Position numbers and translations under genes: made by a program
Part shown: positions 39,673-51,576 of the stretch, piece after piece
Layout: each line of letters begins with the position of its first letter
Numbering within the stretch: position 1 is the stretch's first letter
The notes under the pieces: model-generated
Seen by the model: the letters and a program-made list of their open reading frames with translations, nothing else
What the model was told of the DNA's origin: nothing
Databases searched by the model: none
Source of the DNA: Orychophragmus violaceus
Lineage: Eukaryota; Streptophyta; Magnoliopsida; Brassicales; Brassicaceae
DNA: 64,000 bases
Direction of reading: 5' to 3'
Assembly: GCA_030180135.1 (NCBI GenBank)
Contig: CM058232.1
Span: 73,400,016 to 73,464,015, forward strand

Positions 39673-40335
39673 TGTTGGGATTATGTCCTGAAATCATATT
39701 GTACTTACTCTGCATGATAGTTGTATTGTCGAGATCAGACAATCCATGTAATACTAGGTGATCATAATGTTTTGCTAGAAACCGCTTATGACTTATGAGT
39801 GGTAACTCATTGCTAGTATTATGTGGACCTACAGGGTCACACACCTAAGCAAACTGGATACACTTTGTATAGGATTGATCATTGGTAAATGGTCTGGTCA
39901 ATGTGTATTGGATACACATTGAATTCAAGTTTTGAGAAGTGTGTCGATCGACACACTAGGTGCATCGATCGACACAAGGTCGATTCCGAAACTGATGTTT
40001 CGGATTATAACTTAAATTGACCCGGTTTAATTACTGGGTAATTAGGTCGACTCTAAGCCTATATATTCTATTATGAGGCTCGAATTTGCACAAGAAGTTC
40101 TTGACAGAACGATTGCGGCCACCTCTCGAAACATAGAAATCCCAAGGAGATCCGATTCCCGGCACTAGCATCCCGGCGGATTTCAGCTTGTGTACGTGTG
40201 GACTGCAGTAGAGGCGCAGCATCTGAGGCGCTCTAGAGATCTCGCTTATCTGACCATATTCCGCTGCCAGAACAAGGTAAACGCAGATCGGTAAGGATTC
40301 AATATAACGAACCCTAGATCCTAGGCTTTCCAACA
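39673..40335 (+). repeat. Copia-B 3' LTR (right, 663 bp)
   Basis: Full-length LTR, TGTTGGG to CCAACA, preceded by the purine tract CAAGTGGGAG. It differs from the left LTR by about 1.9 percent. Confidence 0.9.
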
Positions 40336-40781
40336 AGGTGGTGTGGTTCAAAAAGGAGTATCCGTTGATTATCGTAGGGGGTCTTTATAAGGTCAACCTG
40401 GAACAACGTATCCATATGTCAGTTGAAGTGTTCTATAATGTTTCCGTCGCATTTGGCCAGCATTAATCTATTCAGGGAAGCCGGCAAGTCGAGAAGATTG
40501 AGTGGACAGGGGTTACCGTCGACATATAACAGTAATGGATCGACACTACCATCCATGACAGAAGGAAGAACTAAACGGTGTAATATAAGAAAGAACTACC
40601 ATCTATATGTAGTTATATTTCATATTACAAAAAAATTCCGAAGCCTCCATAATGCAGTTGTATTTGACTAACTATAAACTATGACTTTGTCGAGGTACGG
40701 ATGACAAAGTGGATAGCTATCCATGGAATAGAGAGAACCGAGAGCATAGTTTTGTCACTTTCGGAATCCAAACTGATTATT
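40336..40781 (+). other. Right flank of Copia-B, unrecognised
   Basis: Short plus-strand frames (VVWFKKEYPLIIVGGLYKV and others) are broken by stops. No family is recognised. This may be host sequence once adjacent to 24717-25045. Confidence 0.3.
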
Positions 40782-41175
40782 TCAAACATAATTGGTTGCC
40801 TTTAACTGCATAAGCGTCCAAGCGGCAACAAAGGAAGAAACAACCACAATCCAAACAAGCCTAATCGTGTTGTACCTTTCCAGCACGTGCCTTTCATTAC
40901 AACAAACGCTTTTGTTCTTGGTAAGATCCAACGATATTTTTTTTTGCCATCTTAATATATAATTCCTCTTTAACAGAGTGTGACCACTTCCACAAATCTC
41001 GAACGTCTTCTTGCATTTTCTTGACAACTTGTGAAACCTCATCTATCTCTTTCATAATAGCGTCATCCACCCACTCGCATAAGTGACCTTCACTTGGGTA
41101 CTGGGTGTTTAAAATGACAGAGGAAAGCAAAATAAAATAACAGGTAAGGAGGAGTAGAAGGGACAACGGAAACTG
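40782..41175 (-). pseudogene. Relic membrane-protein gene cut by CACTA element
   Basis: Minus-strand frames encode a hydrophobic helix (LLLLLTCYFILLSSVIL), then an acidic and amphipathic stretch (CEWVDDAIMKEIDEVSQVVK, QEDVRDLWKWSH). After a frame change come another hydrophobic helix (IRLVWIVVVSSFVAAWTL) and a short tail. The architecture suggests a two-helix membrane protein, but I do not recognise the family. The CACTA element at 41179 enters at the upstream side, and the frames are not joined, so it is probably dead. Confidence 0.4.
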
Positions 41176-41178
41176 AAG

Positions 41179-42843
41179 CACTACAAGAAAAATCAACATT
41201 AATAGCACACGATACAAGCTATGGTATGTAATAGATAGCGTTTCCACAAACGCTCTGACAGCGGCAGCTATAATAGACCCCCCCCTACCATAGCATTTTC
41301 TACGTGCTATGTTTAATGCAATCTATAATAGCGTTAATTTTAGTTTGCTATGTTTGGTGCAATCTATAATAGCGTTATATGTACGTGATATATTTATTAT
41401 ATAATAGCATAGACATAATGCTCTATTATGTATTGGTATCGCACTTCTATATGCTATAGCTCTATCTATTACAGCTCGTTAATTTTGCCATGATATAAAC
41501 CTTCGTAGCAGTTTTTATATGCCATATTTTATATATTTTTTGTCATCAAATATTAATTTTAAGATTCGTTTTTAATATTTATGCATATTTTATAATTACT
41601 GAAAATTAATAATAAAATTATATATTATAAAAACATAATTTATTACAGAATCATAAATACAATTTTTAATTTATAACTACAGATATAATTCCTAATAACC
41701 ATCAAAAAAGAACAGAAAAATACAAAACAGATACATGACTTAAAGGCATCTCCACTCGGAGCTCATTCACTATGCCTCGGTCCAGCACTTCCTTGCTGCT
41801 TATGTTTCTCGTGAGCAATGACAACAAGCTGTGCCTAGTTCCGCTCGATCAGGTATGTCACATGGTTAAGGGCATACTTGACAGCAATAGGCTTCTTATA
41901 TTCAGATTGCTTTCCCTCAGCTTCGGTAAGCAGATATTTCGCATAAAGAAGATACGAGACTGACCGTTCAAAGAGATCTTCGATGGTTTTGAATTGCCTC
42001 TCGGACGAAAGAAGCGTTTCTCTGACATTGGTAAAAGTAGTGACGTAGCTTTTAAGAGACTCAAACTCTCTTTACACAACACAGCTCCTCTTCATTTTCC
42101 ACAGCCTTGATACTGGTGGAGAAGAAACTGAAGAAGATAATTGAGGAAAGAGCCTGCTCGATGTAATCAAACGCAGCATCTGAAGAAATGTAAGACAAGA
42201 TTCATCAAGTGCAAACACACATGGAAGATATTTCATTCTTTCTTCTACATTCTAATTACCTGCTGCATCATTGTCGGTACCTGTGGATCTCACAGCCTTG
42301 GAGAAGGAGTCGGTGTAAGAGATTAACTCATCCGTAAATGCTTGCTTCTCTACAACTCATCCGTCGTCGAGAGTGCTTCCATACTCGCTCTTGATCAACC
42401 ATGAGTCCGCCGCAATAGATCGATCTTCGTCGAAGAATTGGAGGTCGAATAGAGAGACAATCGGAGAAGTGAGGAGAGAAGTGGAGAGGTCCCAAGCCAG
42501 GGAGGAATGGAAGAGACGATTAAGGATGACGGATGTGGGAAAACAAAAGAGAGAGATTTATCTTTTCTTTGAAGAGGAAGAGAAGAAAAAAAAATGAGTG
42601 GAAAAAAATGATCCCTAAATCCCAAAAATTGGGTATAAGTTTCGCCAAAATTAATAGGTATTGGCGCTTGTAATATGAAATGGGCGCTAAATATTTTCTT
42701 TTTGCCTCCAACTTAGTAAAAAAATGACATAACGTTCATATAATGCTATTATAGAATTTTTTATTAAGCATATCTTTTATAATAGCACTTCGTGAAACCG
42801 TGCTATCCTTATGTGCTATTGATGTTCATATTTTTTTGTAGTG
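41179..42843 (+). mobile_element. Non-autonomous CACTA (En/Spm) element
   Basis: 1665 bp starting CACTACAAGAAAAATCAACA and ending in the reverse (TTTTTTTGTAGTG), flanked by AAG at 41176-41178 and 42844-42846, the 3-bp duplication of CACTA transposons. Subterminal repeats built on TATAATAGCGTTA and CTATGTTTAATGCAATC recur near the left end, with related units at the right. Only short frames are present (41772-41963 and 42373-42597, an acidic/basic peptide ending in E and K runs). No transposase was seen, so mobilisation would be in trans. Confidence 0.88.
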
Positions 42844-42846
42844 AAG

Positions 42847-43181
42847 AAGAGTGTTTAACTAACCCGATTAGCTAGCGGACATTTGACCCACCTTCGATGA
42901 AGGTTAGAACGAGGTGTACCATATCCTAGTACAAGGCGTTCCCCACACCAACACAGTGTAAGCGATGCTAGTCCCACCGATCTACAAGAGAAGGGTTGGT
43001 CAGAAGTGGGGGCAGTTGAGGTAGACAAGAAACTCATTTTAATGAACAATATATTTGGAGAATGGTTGTTCATATGGTCTGGTAACTATAACTTACAGCA
43101 TGGGCAATATATAACAATAACGATCAAACAAAGATACGGCATATGGATAGAAGATATAACAAATACGATCCAATAACTATC
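42847..43181. other. Flank of CACTA element
   Basis: No recognised feature. On the minus strand it may contain the upstream part of the relic membrane-protein gene. Confidence 0.3.
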
Positions 43182-43970
43182 GTAAACAATTTTCACAAAC
43201 CCGAATCGGCAGCGGATACATGAGCACCCGAAAAAACAGGAATGGCAGGAAATCGTGTACAACTGATAGGCGTAAGGAAATGAAAGGTCATATAACGACT
43301 ACTCCGATGGGTGCACAGACGGTATCCAGCGTAAACAGCTTTAAGAAGAACCGAATTGATTACAGGAGGATACAATAGAAAACGGGGAAAGTGTACATCT
43401 GATAGTGAGTGTATCCCATTGTAAATAATTTTCACAAAACCGAATCGACAACGGATACATGAGCAACCGAAAAAATAGGAACGGCCGGAAATCGTGTACA
43501 GCTGATAGTCGTTCGAAAATGTGAGGCCATATAACTACTACTTCGATGGGTGGACAGACGGTATCCAGCGTAAACAACGTTAAGAAAAACCGAATTGGTT
43601 CCAGGAGGATACATTAGCAAACGGGAAAAGTGTACATCTGATAGTTGTGTAGCATAACTAGTAGATATTTGGCGGCAAAAGCAATTTCATTTTAGCCGAG
43701 TGGGTGGACAGACCGTATCCATTGTAAACAATTTTCACAAAACCGAATTGACAGCGGATACATGACCACCCTAATAAACAAGAAGGGCATGAAAATCGTG
43801 TACAAGTGATAGTCGTTCGAAAATGAAAGGCCATATAACGACTACTCTGGGGGTGGACAGACAGTATCCAGGAGGATACATTAGTAAACGAAAAAAGTGT
43901 ACATCTGATAGTTGTGTACCATAACTAGTAGATAGTTGGCGGCAAAGAAATTTCATTTAAAGCCCATCCA
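43182..43970 (+). repeat. Three-unit imperfect tandem repeat (about 240-300 bp)
   Basis: Units begin GTAAACAATTTTCAC or close variants at 43182, 43421 and 43724. Each carries ACCGAATYGRCARCGGATAC, a GTGTAC...GATAGT segment, GGTGGACAGAC and CAGGAGGATACA. Unit lengths differ through indels. Non-coding, no family assigned. It could be a fragment of a larger tandem-repeat-bearing transposon. Confidence 0.75.
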
Positions 43971-44820
43971 GGGGGTAAAACAGGGGCAAATACAGACAAA
44001 AAGACGTTAGGCCCAATACAGACAACCGAAAAAAGCAGATGAAAACCATAGACTGAAGCATGAACCAACATTGCGAACTTTTCCGGACGCCGTTGAAAGT
44101 GGTCACTGCTGCACCTGAAGCATCTGCCGATCAACACCACAAAGCCGTCACATACACTGGGGAAATATGAAAGTCGATCCTTATATCCTTTCTTCTAGAC
44201 ACCGGTAGATCTGCGCTTCTTCAAAGGCATCCAGGATAAAAGAAATTACCGGGAAACTAGAACCAACGTCAGGAAGAGCTTTGGTACCGATAAGAAAGGA
44301 TAAGGTTCTCACAGAAGTAACCGGACAATATCTTTCTTTATAGACAAAGAAAAACAGAGCGAAAATCGGAGAAAGTGAAAAAACAAAAGGTTACAAAAGT
44401 AAGCCGACCATCGGCTTGGTGATTCGCCGCCACCGGTGGCCGGAGATGTGATGAACCTGAGCGCCGCCGGTAGAGAGAATAGAGAGAAGAGAGAGAAATA
44501 ATGAGAGAGAAAGAAGCTTTGGGGGGCTTGGATTTTCATAATTTCTGTATAAATCACTCAAGTGAGTCATAAAGTAATTACAAAAAACCAGTTTATAAGA
44601 AACAAAGAAGATGAAAATTAATATAACTAGTTACACTAACTAGGGAAAAAGAAACTAAACTAAGCAAACTATTAGAAACTATGTGATTTGAGGAATAGGG
44701 GTATTAGGGTAATCTTCATCTGCAAAAAGACAAAAAAACATACACAATCGCATTAACTTTTAGAAAGATACAACATTGTAATTACTTTATGAAAAAGATA
44801 CATCTGGTGCAATAAATTCA
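43971..44820. other. Intergenic region with short purine-rich microsatellite
   Basis: Contains a GAGA-rich run near 44472-44515 and a G/C-richer stretch near 44400-44470 (GCCGCCACCGGTGGCC). This may be the 5' leader of a lost minus-strand gene. No confident coding region. Confidence 0.35.
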
Positions 44821-45013
44821 ACTTTCCCTCAAATGTTTGCGGTTGCGTATGATTGCATATTAAAAATAATAATAAAAATAAAAAAAAGATCACCTAAAAG
44901 ATATGTATGAATCCAATACCTACTAAAATTATTACCAATACCTATTAAGATTTATGGTTTCACGTTCCACTTCTAAAAAAAATAGTACCCTAACAATGAA
45001 CAATAGTACCGAT

Positions 45014-45585
45014 CTCTAGTCGAATACACGCTAGGCGTTACTCAGGCGGTCGAACAGGGCCTAACGCCTAACGAAAAAATCGGAGAGTAAGCGGGATTTA
45101 CGCGGGACAGAATTTAATTAATTTTATACATGTATAGTATATATACTAGTCAAATGTAACTGAATAAAGAATGTTCGTCGTAGTCTATTGGCTTTGTGTC
45201 TCCCACCTTGTTAGTAGGACTCGAGTTCGACCCTCAGGACCTCCTTTTTGGCTGTTTTCCAATATTTTATTAAAAATAAAGAGCAATTTACGAATTTGCC
45301 CTTGTCTTCAAGCTCCAGATCTGCGACAGTATACCCTAATTTCCGCGCCGTCTATTTTTTTTCTTCAAGATTCACTTCGTTCAACTTGTTTTTCTTGTGT
45401 TTTTTTAACTAAATTTAATAGATTTATAAGTCAATAGTCGATTCCGAACTCAAATCTAAGAGAAATGTGAAGTTTTGTGTACAACCCGACTTTTATCTCC
45501 GATTTGAACAACTCGCGACGATGGACCGCCGCCGAGCGCTTCTCCGGCGACTACCCGGACCTCGGCGGCGCGTTTTTGAACAGAG
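45014..45585 (+). mobile_element. hAT-like insertion in array unit 1
   Basis: 572 bp flanked by GTACCGAT (45006-45013, 45586-45593), the 8-bp duplication size of hAT elements. Short termini are CTCTAGTCGAAT and, reversed, CTCTGTTCAAAA. The left part has TAGGCG-type sequence (GCTAGGCGTTACTC) common in small Brassicaceae hAT derivatives. The right part is G/C-richer and coding-like (TAAERFSGDYPDLGGAFL). It also contains SINE-like Pol III boxes. Confidence 0.6.
45181..45233 (+). promoter_or_regulatory. Pol III A-box and B-box (SINE-like), unit 1
   Basis: TAGTCTATTGG at 45181-45191 fits the A-box TRGYNNANNNG, and GAGTTCGACCC at 45223-45233 fits the B-box. Their spacing of about 42 bp is normal for tRNA-derived SINEs. 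The matching pair in unit 5 lies at 52433-52443 and 52475-52485. SINE ends were not defined. Confidence 0.5.
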
Positions 45586-46142
45586 GTACCGATTTATACC
45601 TAGATATTTTTAGTGTGCTAATACAATCCAGAATTCATAAATATTTGAATTTACATATCTGAACAATTTTTAATGGTCTAAAGATACATTGACCGCAACT
45701 CCGTTAGTCAACTTTGTTAAATTTTTAATGGATGCTGAGTCAGCCGCCAGATGGATAACAATTTAATAAATGGAAACGACGTCATTTCTTGATGAGAAAT
45801 ACTTTTTTTCTAAATAGTAGTGAAACGACATCGTAATGCCTGAGAGAGAAAAAAAATAAAGATACATGTGCACATATATACTTATATGTTTCGTTTAACC
45901 GGGTTTTTTGTTTGAACCTTTCGTTTAACTTGATTTATTTCAGATTTAAAATTCACTGGTTTATTGAAGAAGATGGAAGAGATGGAGGTGGGTTATCAGA
46001 TCGTTTGGCAAAGATGGTTCTGTAATTCTGAATCCGTCATAGGAGGAGGTGGGGATTTGGTTGAAGGCGGAGAATCGTTTGCTTATGCGGCTGAGAATTA
46101 GAAGTTGGAGGTAGAATCGAAGGTAATGGCGGTTATGGGTCA

Positions 46143-46505
46143 GTGTTGCGGTTCTTAGTCAGAGATGAGAATCCGGCGTCGGAGAGGAACAAGATGAACG
46201 AGCTTCAAAGCTTCTCTGAATCATCCGAAGGTAGAGAGGATGTGGAATTAGCGTGTGGAGGAGCAGATTTATCCGATGAGAATCCGGCGGCGGAGATGAA
46301 CGAGCTTCAAAGCTTCTATGAATCATCCGATTTTGTTGAAGACGAAGAAAGAGAGCAAGAGGAAGAAAAATCAGATTTAATCGAACTAGACCATTTACTT
46401 GAAGATCTGACCTTTTTGTTATTGGATTTACTTATTGACTCAAATTTTCTTCTTCATCGTATCAAGGAGTTGGTGAATCAATCTGATTTTTTTCATTTTT
46501 TTTAA
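46143..46505 (+). pseudogene. Array unit 1 gene-fragment frame
   Basis: 120 residues with DENPASERNKMNELQSFSES, then DENPAAEMNELQSFYESSDF, an acidic EREQEEEKSDLIELDHLLE and a hydrophobic helix (LTFLLLDLLIDSNFLL). It ends at a T-run near 46500. Not recognised. The first codon is GTG, with no upstream in-frame ATG. Confidence 0.45.
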
Positions 46506-47783
46506 TTGCGAATATCCAAATTGTATTTGGAATCGTGAGAAAAATTTCCAATTTTTTTGTCTTTTCTTACGATGAAGAAGACGACGAACTGATAATTTTA
46601 TTAGTTTTTTTTTAAATTAAATCATTGGTCAAACTACGTCGTTTAACTTATCAATTTTTTTATCTAAAATCTTATATCAAAACAGCACCGTAATCCATCT
46701 GGCGGCTGAGTCAGCATCCGTTAAAAATTTAATAGACTTGCATAACGGAGTTGCGGTCAATATATCTTTAGACCATTAAAAATTGTTCAGATATGTAAAT
46801 TCAAATTTTTACAATCGGGACTGTATTAGTACACTAAAATTATCTAGGTATTAATCGGTACTATTGTTCATTGTACGGGAACGAATTGGCCGTTTTCCCA
46901 AAGATTGGGTGTACTAGTTTGGTTAAGAGCTTAATTAGTTTACCCGCTGTCACTCGTAAATGCTACATTTACAGGCGGTTGTGAATGATGGCGTTTGAAA
47001 ACAATTATTTTAACCGCTTTTTGTCGTTTCAAGCTGCGTTCTACAACTGAAAATCAGAAACTTTTTCCCTCAAATGTTTGCGGTTGCGTATGATTGCATA
47101 TAAAAAAAAAAAATCACATAAAAGATATGTATGAATCCAATACCTTCTAGGTATTAATCAATACCTATTAAGATTTATGGTTTCACGTTCCACTTCTAAA
47201 AACATTCGAATCCTAACAATGAACAATAGTACCGATTAATACCTAGATATTTTTAGTGTGCTAATACAATCCGAAATTCATAAACATTTGAATTTACATA
47301 TCTGAACAATTTTTTAATGGTTAAGATACATTGACCGCAACTCCGTTAGTCAACTCTGTTAAATTTTAACGGATGCTAACTCAGCCGCCATATGGATTAC
47401 GATTTAATAAATGGAAAACGACGTCATTTCTTGATGAGGAATACTTTTTTTTTAAATAGTGGTGAAACGACATCGTTTTGCCTGAGAGAAAAAAAGTTAA
47501 AGATACATGTGGACATATATACTTATATGTTTCGTTTAACCGGGTTTTTTTGTTTGAACCTTTCGTTTAACTTGATTTATTTCAGATTTAAAATTCACTG
47601 GTTTATTGAAGAAGATGGAAGAGATGGAGGTGGGTTATCAGATCGTTTGGCAAAGATGGTGTTGTAATTATAAATCCGTCATAGGAGGAGGTGGGGATTT
47701 GGTTGAAGGCGGAGAATCGTTTGCTTATGCGGTTGAGAATTAGAAGTTGGAGGTAGAATCGAAGGTAATGGCGGTTCTGGTCA

Positions 47784-48329
47784 GTGTTGCTGTTCTTAGT
47801 CAGAGATGAGAATCCGGCGTCGGAGAGGAACGAGATGAACGAGCTTCAAAGCTTCTCTGAATCATCTGAAGGTAGAGTGTATGTGGAATTAGTGTGTGGA
47901 GGAGCAGATTTCTCCGATGAGAATCCGGCGGCGGAGATGAATGAGCTTCAAAGCTTCTCTGAATCATCCGATTTTGTTGAAGACGAAAAAAGAGAGCAAG
48001 AGGAAGAGAAATCAGATTTAATCGAACTAGACCATTTACTTGAAGATCTGACCTTTTTGTTACTGGCTTTACTTATTGACTCAAACTTTCTTCTTCATCG
48101 TATAAAGGAGTTGGTGAATCAGTCTGATTTTTTTCGTTTTTTTTATTGCGAATTGGTGTGGGGAGCAATCCAAATTGTATTTGGAATCGTGAGAAAAATT
48201 TCCAATTTTTTTGTCTTTCCTTACGATGAAGAAGACGACGAACTGATAGTTTTATCAGTTTTGTTTTATGAAAAAAAAAAATCATTGGTCAAACTACGTC
48301 GTTTAACTTATCAATTTTTTTTAATCTAA
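47784..48329 (+). CDS. Array unit 2 uncharacterised frame, longest copy
   Basis: A 181-codon frame from a non-ATG start. It has two NELQSFSESS repeats, an acidic linker, the helix LTFLLLALLIDSNFLLHRIK, and then IQIVFGIVRKISNFFVFPYD with an acidic EEDDELIVL tail. It is the best preserved form of the sequence carried by all MULE units. Nearby upstream sequence (about 47600-47740) also holds an ATG frame (MEEMEVGYQIVWQRWC) after TTTCAG, so the captured gene may have had an upstream exon. The family is unknown, and whether it is expressed is unknown. Confidence 0.35.
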   Translation: MLLFLVRDENPASERNEMNELQSFSESSEGRVYVELVCGGADFSDENPAAEMNELQSFSESSDFVEDEKREQEEEKSDLIELDHLLEDLTFLLLALLIDSNFLLHRIKELVNQSDFFRFFYCELVWGAIQIVFGIVRKISNFFVFPYDEEDDELIVLSVLFYEKKKSLVKLRRLTYQFFLI

Positions 48330-49460
48330 AATCTTATATCAAAACAACACCGTAATCCAGCTGGCGGCTGAGTCAGCATTCCTTAAAAATTTAATAGAGT
48401 TGACTAATGTAGTTGCGGTCAATATTTCTTTAGACCATTAAAAATTGTTCGGATATGTAAATTCAAATTTTTATGATGGGGACTGTATTAGCACACTAAA
48501 ATTATCTAGGTATTAATCGGTACTATTGTTCATTGTTCGGGAACGAATTGGCCGTTTTCCGGAAGATTGGATGTACTAGTTTGGTTAAGAACTTAATTGG
48601 TTTACCCGCTGTCACTCGTAAATGCTACATTTACAGGCGGTTGTGATTGATGGCGTTTGAAAACAATTATTTTAACCGCTTTTTGTCGTTTCAAGCTGCG
48701 TTCTACAACTGAAAATCAGAAACTTTTCCCCTCAAATGTTTGCGGTTGCGTATGATTGCATATAAAAAATAAAATAAAAATAAAAAGATCACATAAAAGA
48801 TATGTATGAATCCAATACCTTCTAGGTATTAATCAATACCTATTAAGATTTATGGTTTCACGTTCCACTTCTAAAAAAATTAGTATCCTAACAATGAACA
48901 ATAGTACCGATTAATACCTAGATATTTTTAGTGTGTTAATACAATCCGGAATTCATAAATATTTGAATTTACTTATCTGAACAATTTTTTAATGGTCTAC
49001 AGATACATTGACCGCAACTCCGTTAGTCAACTCTGTTAAATTTTTAACGGATGCTGACTTAGCCGCTAGATGGATTACGATTTAATAAATGGAAAACAAC
49101 GTCATTTCTTGATGAAATTTTTTTTTTTTTTAAATAGTGGTGAAATGACATCGTTTTGCCTGAGAGAAAAAAGTTAAAGATACATGTGCACATATATACT
49201 TTTATGTTTCGTTTAACCGGGTTTTTTGTTTGAACCTTTCGTTTAACTTGATTTATTTCAGATTTAAAATTCACTGGTTTATTGAAGAAGATGGAAGAGA
49301 TGGAGGTGGGTTATCAGATCGTTTGGCAAAGATGGTGCTGTAATTCTGAATCCGTCATAGGAGGAGGTGGGGATTTGGTTGAAGGCGGAGAATCGTTTGC
49401 TTATGCGGTTGGGAATTAGAAGTTGGAGGTAGAATCAAAGGTAATGGCGGTTCTGGGTCA

Positions 49461-49982
49461 GTGTTGCGGTTCTTAGTCAGAGATGAGAATCCGGCGTCGG
49501 AGAGGAACGAGATGAACGAGCTTCAAAGCTTCTCTGAATCATCCGAAGGTAGAGTGGATGTGGAATTAGCGTGTGGAGGAGCAGATTTCTCCGATGAGAA
49601 TCCGGCGGCGGAGATGAACGGGCTTCAAAGCTTCTCTGAATCATCCGATTTTGTTGAAGACGAAGAAAGAGAGCAAGAGGAAGAGAAATCAGATTTAATC
49701 GAACTAGACCATTTACTTGAAGATCTGACCTTTTTGTTACTGGGTTTACTTATTGACTCAAAATTTCTTCTTCATCGTACCAAGGAGTTGGTGAATCAAT
49801 CTGTTTTGTTTCGTTTTTTTTATTGCGAATTGGTGTGGGGAGCAATCCAAATTGTATTTGGAATCGTGAGAAAAAATTCAAATTTTTTTTTCTTTCCTTA
49901 CGATGAAGAAGACGACGAACTGGTAGTTTTATTAGTTTTGTTTAAAAAAAAAAAAAATCATTGGTCAAACTACTTCGTTTAA
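49461..49982 (+). CDS. Array unit 3 uncharacterised frame
   Basis: 173 codons, collinear with the unit 2 frame with conservative changes and a different C-terminus after a longer A-run near 49950. Open throughout the two NELQSFSES repeats and the hydrophobic helix. Not recognised. Confidence 0.35.
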   Translation: MLRFLVRDENPASERNEMNELQSFSESSEGRVDVELACGGADFSDENPAAEMNGLQSFSESSDFVEDEEREQEEEKSDLIELDHLLEDLTFLLLGLLIDSKFLLHRTKELVNQSVLFRFFYCELVWGAIQIVFGIVRKNSNFFFFPYDEEDDELVVLLVLFKKKKNHWSNYFV

Positions 49983-51133
49983 CTTATCAAATTTTTTTTA
50001 TATATCTAAAATCTTATATCAAAACAGCACCGTAATCCATCTTGCGGCTGAGTCAGCATTCCTTCAAAATTTAATAGAGTTGACTAACGTAGTTGCGGTC
50101 AATATATCTTTAGACCATTAAAAAATTGTTCGGATATGTAAATTCAAATTTTTATGATCGGGACTGTATTAGCACACTAAAATTATCTACGTATTAATCG
50201 GTACTTTTGTTCATTGTTCGGGAACGAATTGGTCGTTTTCCTGAAGATTGGGTGTACTAGTTGTGTTAAGAGCTTAATTGGTTTACCCGCTGTCACTCGT
50301 AAATACTACATTTACAGCCGGTTGTGAATGATGGCGTTTGAAAATAATTATTTTAACCGCTTTTTGTCCTTTCAAGCTGCGTTCTACAACTGAAAATCAG
50401 AAACTTTTCCCCTCAAATGTTTGCGGTTGCGTATGATTGCATATAAAAAATAAAATAAAAATAAAAAGATCACATAAAAGATATGTATGAATCCAATACC
50501 TTCTAGGTATTAATCAATACCCATTAAGATTTATGGTTTCACGTTCCACTTCTAAAAAAATTAGTATCCTAACAATGAACAATAGTACCGATTAATACCT
50601 AGATATTTTTAGTGTGTTAATACAATCCGGAATTCATAAATATTTGAATTTACATATCTGAACAATTTTTTAATGGTCTACAGATACATTGACCGCAACT
50701 CCGTTAGTCAACTCTGTTAAATTTTTAACGGATGCTGACTCAGCCGCTAGATGGATTACAATTTAATAAATGGAAAACATCATCATTTCTTGATGAGAAA
50801 TACTTTTTTTAAAAAGTGGTAAAACGACATCGTTTTGCATGAGAGAAAAAAGTTAAAGATACATGTGCACATATATACTTTTATGTTTCGTTTAATTTTT
50901 GTTTGAACCTTTCATTTAACTTTATTTATTTCAGATTTAAAATTCACTGGTTTATTGAAGAAGATGGAAGAGATGGAGGTGGGTTATCAGATCGTTTGGC
51001 AAAGATGGTGCTGTAATTCTGAATCCGTCATAGGAGGAGGTGGGGATTTGGTTGAAGGCGGAGAATCGTTTGCTTATGCGGTTGGGAATTAGAAGTTGGA
51101 GGTAGAATCGAAGGTAATGGCGGTTCTGGGTCA

Positions 51134-51576
51134 GTGTTGCGGTTCTTAGTCAGAGATGAGAATCCGGCGTCGGAGAGGAACAAGATGAACGAGCTTCAAA
51201 GCTTCTCTGAATCATCCGAAGGTAGAGTGGATGTGGAATTAGCGTGTGAGGAGCAGATTTCTCCGATGAGAATCCGGCGGCGGAGATGAACGGGCTTCAA
51301 AGCTTCTCTGAATCATCCGATTTTGTTGAAGTCGAAGAAAGAGAGCAAGAGGAAGAGAAATCATATTTAATCGAACTAGACCATTTACTTGAAGATCTGA
51401 CCTTTTTGTTACTGGGTTTACTTATTGACTCAAAATTTCTTCTTCATCGTACCAAGGAGTTGGTGAATCAATCTGTTTTGTTTCCTTTTTTTTTGCGAAT
51501 TGGTGTGGGGAGCAATTCAAATTGTATTTGGAATCGTGAGAAAAATTTCCAATTTTTTTGTCTTTCCTTACGATGA
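51134..51576 (+). pseudogene. Array unit 4 gene-fragment, frameshifted
   Basis: One G is missing near 51248 compared with units 1-3 (GTGTGAGGAGC against GTGTGGAGGAGC), which breaks the first part. The second NELQSFSES-type part resumes at 51286 as a 96-residue frame. Confidence 0.45.

Larger units (their letters stand above)
25046..40335 (+). mobile_element. Copia-B: older defective Ty1/Copia element holding a nested Copia
   Basis: LTRs at 25046-25692 and 39673-40335 differ at about 12 of 647 compared positions. The right LTR starts TGTTGGGATTATGTCC; the left one has lost those 16 bp. Both end in CCAACA. An initiator-Met-type primer site follows the left LTR. Gag is open (27333-28247), while pol (28141-30287 and 37749-38830) is broken by stops, frameshifts, deletions and a 376-bp tandem repeat. 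The chimeric Copia (30288-37748) sits inside with a GAAGA target duplication. A 5-bp target duplication for Copia-B itself was not found, in line with the damaged left end. Confidence 0.88.
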
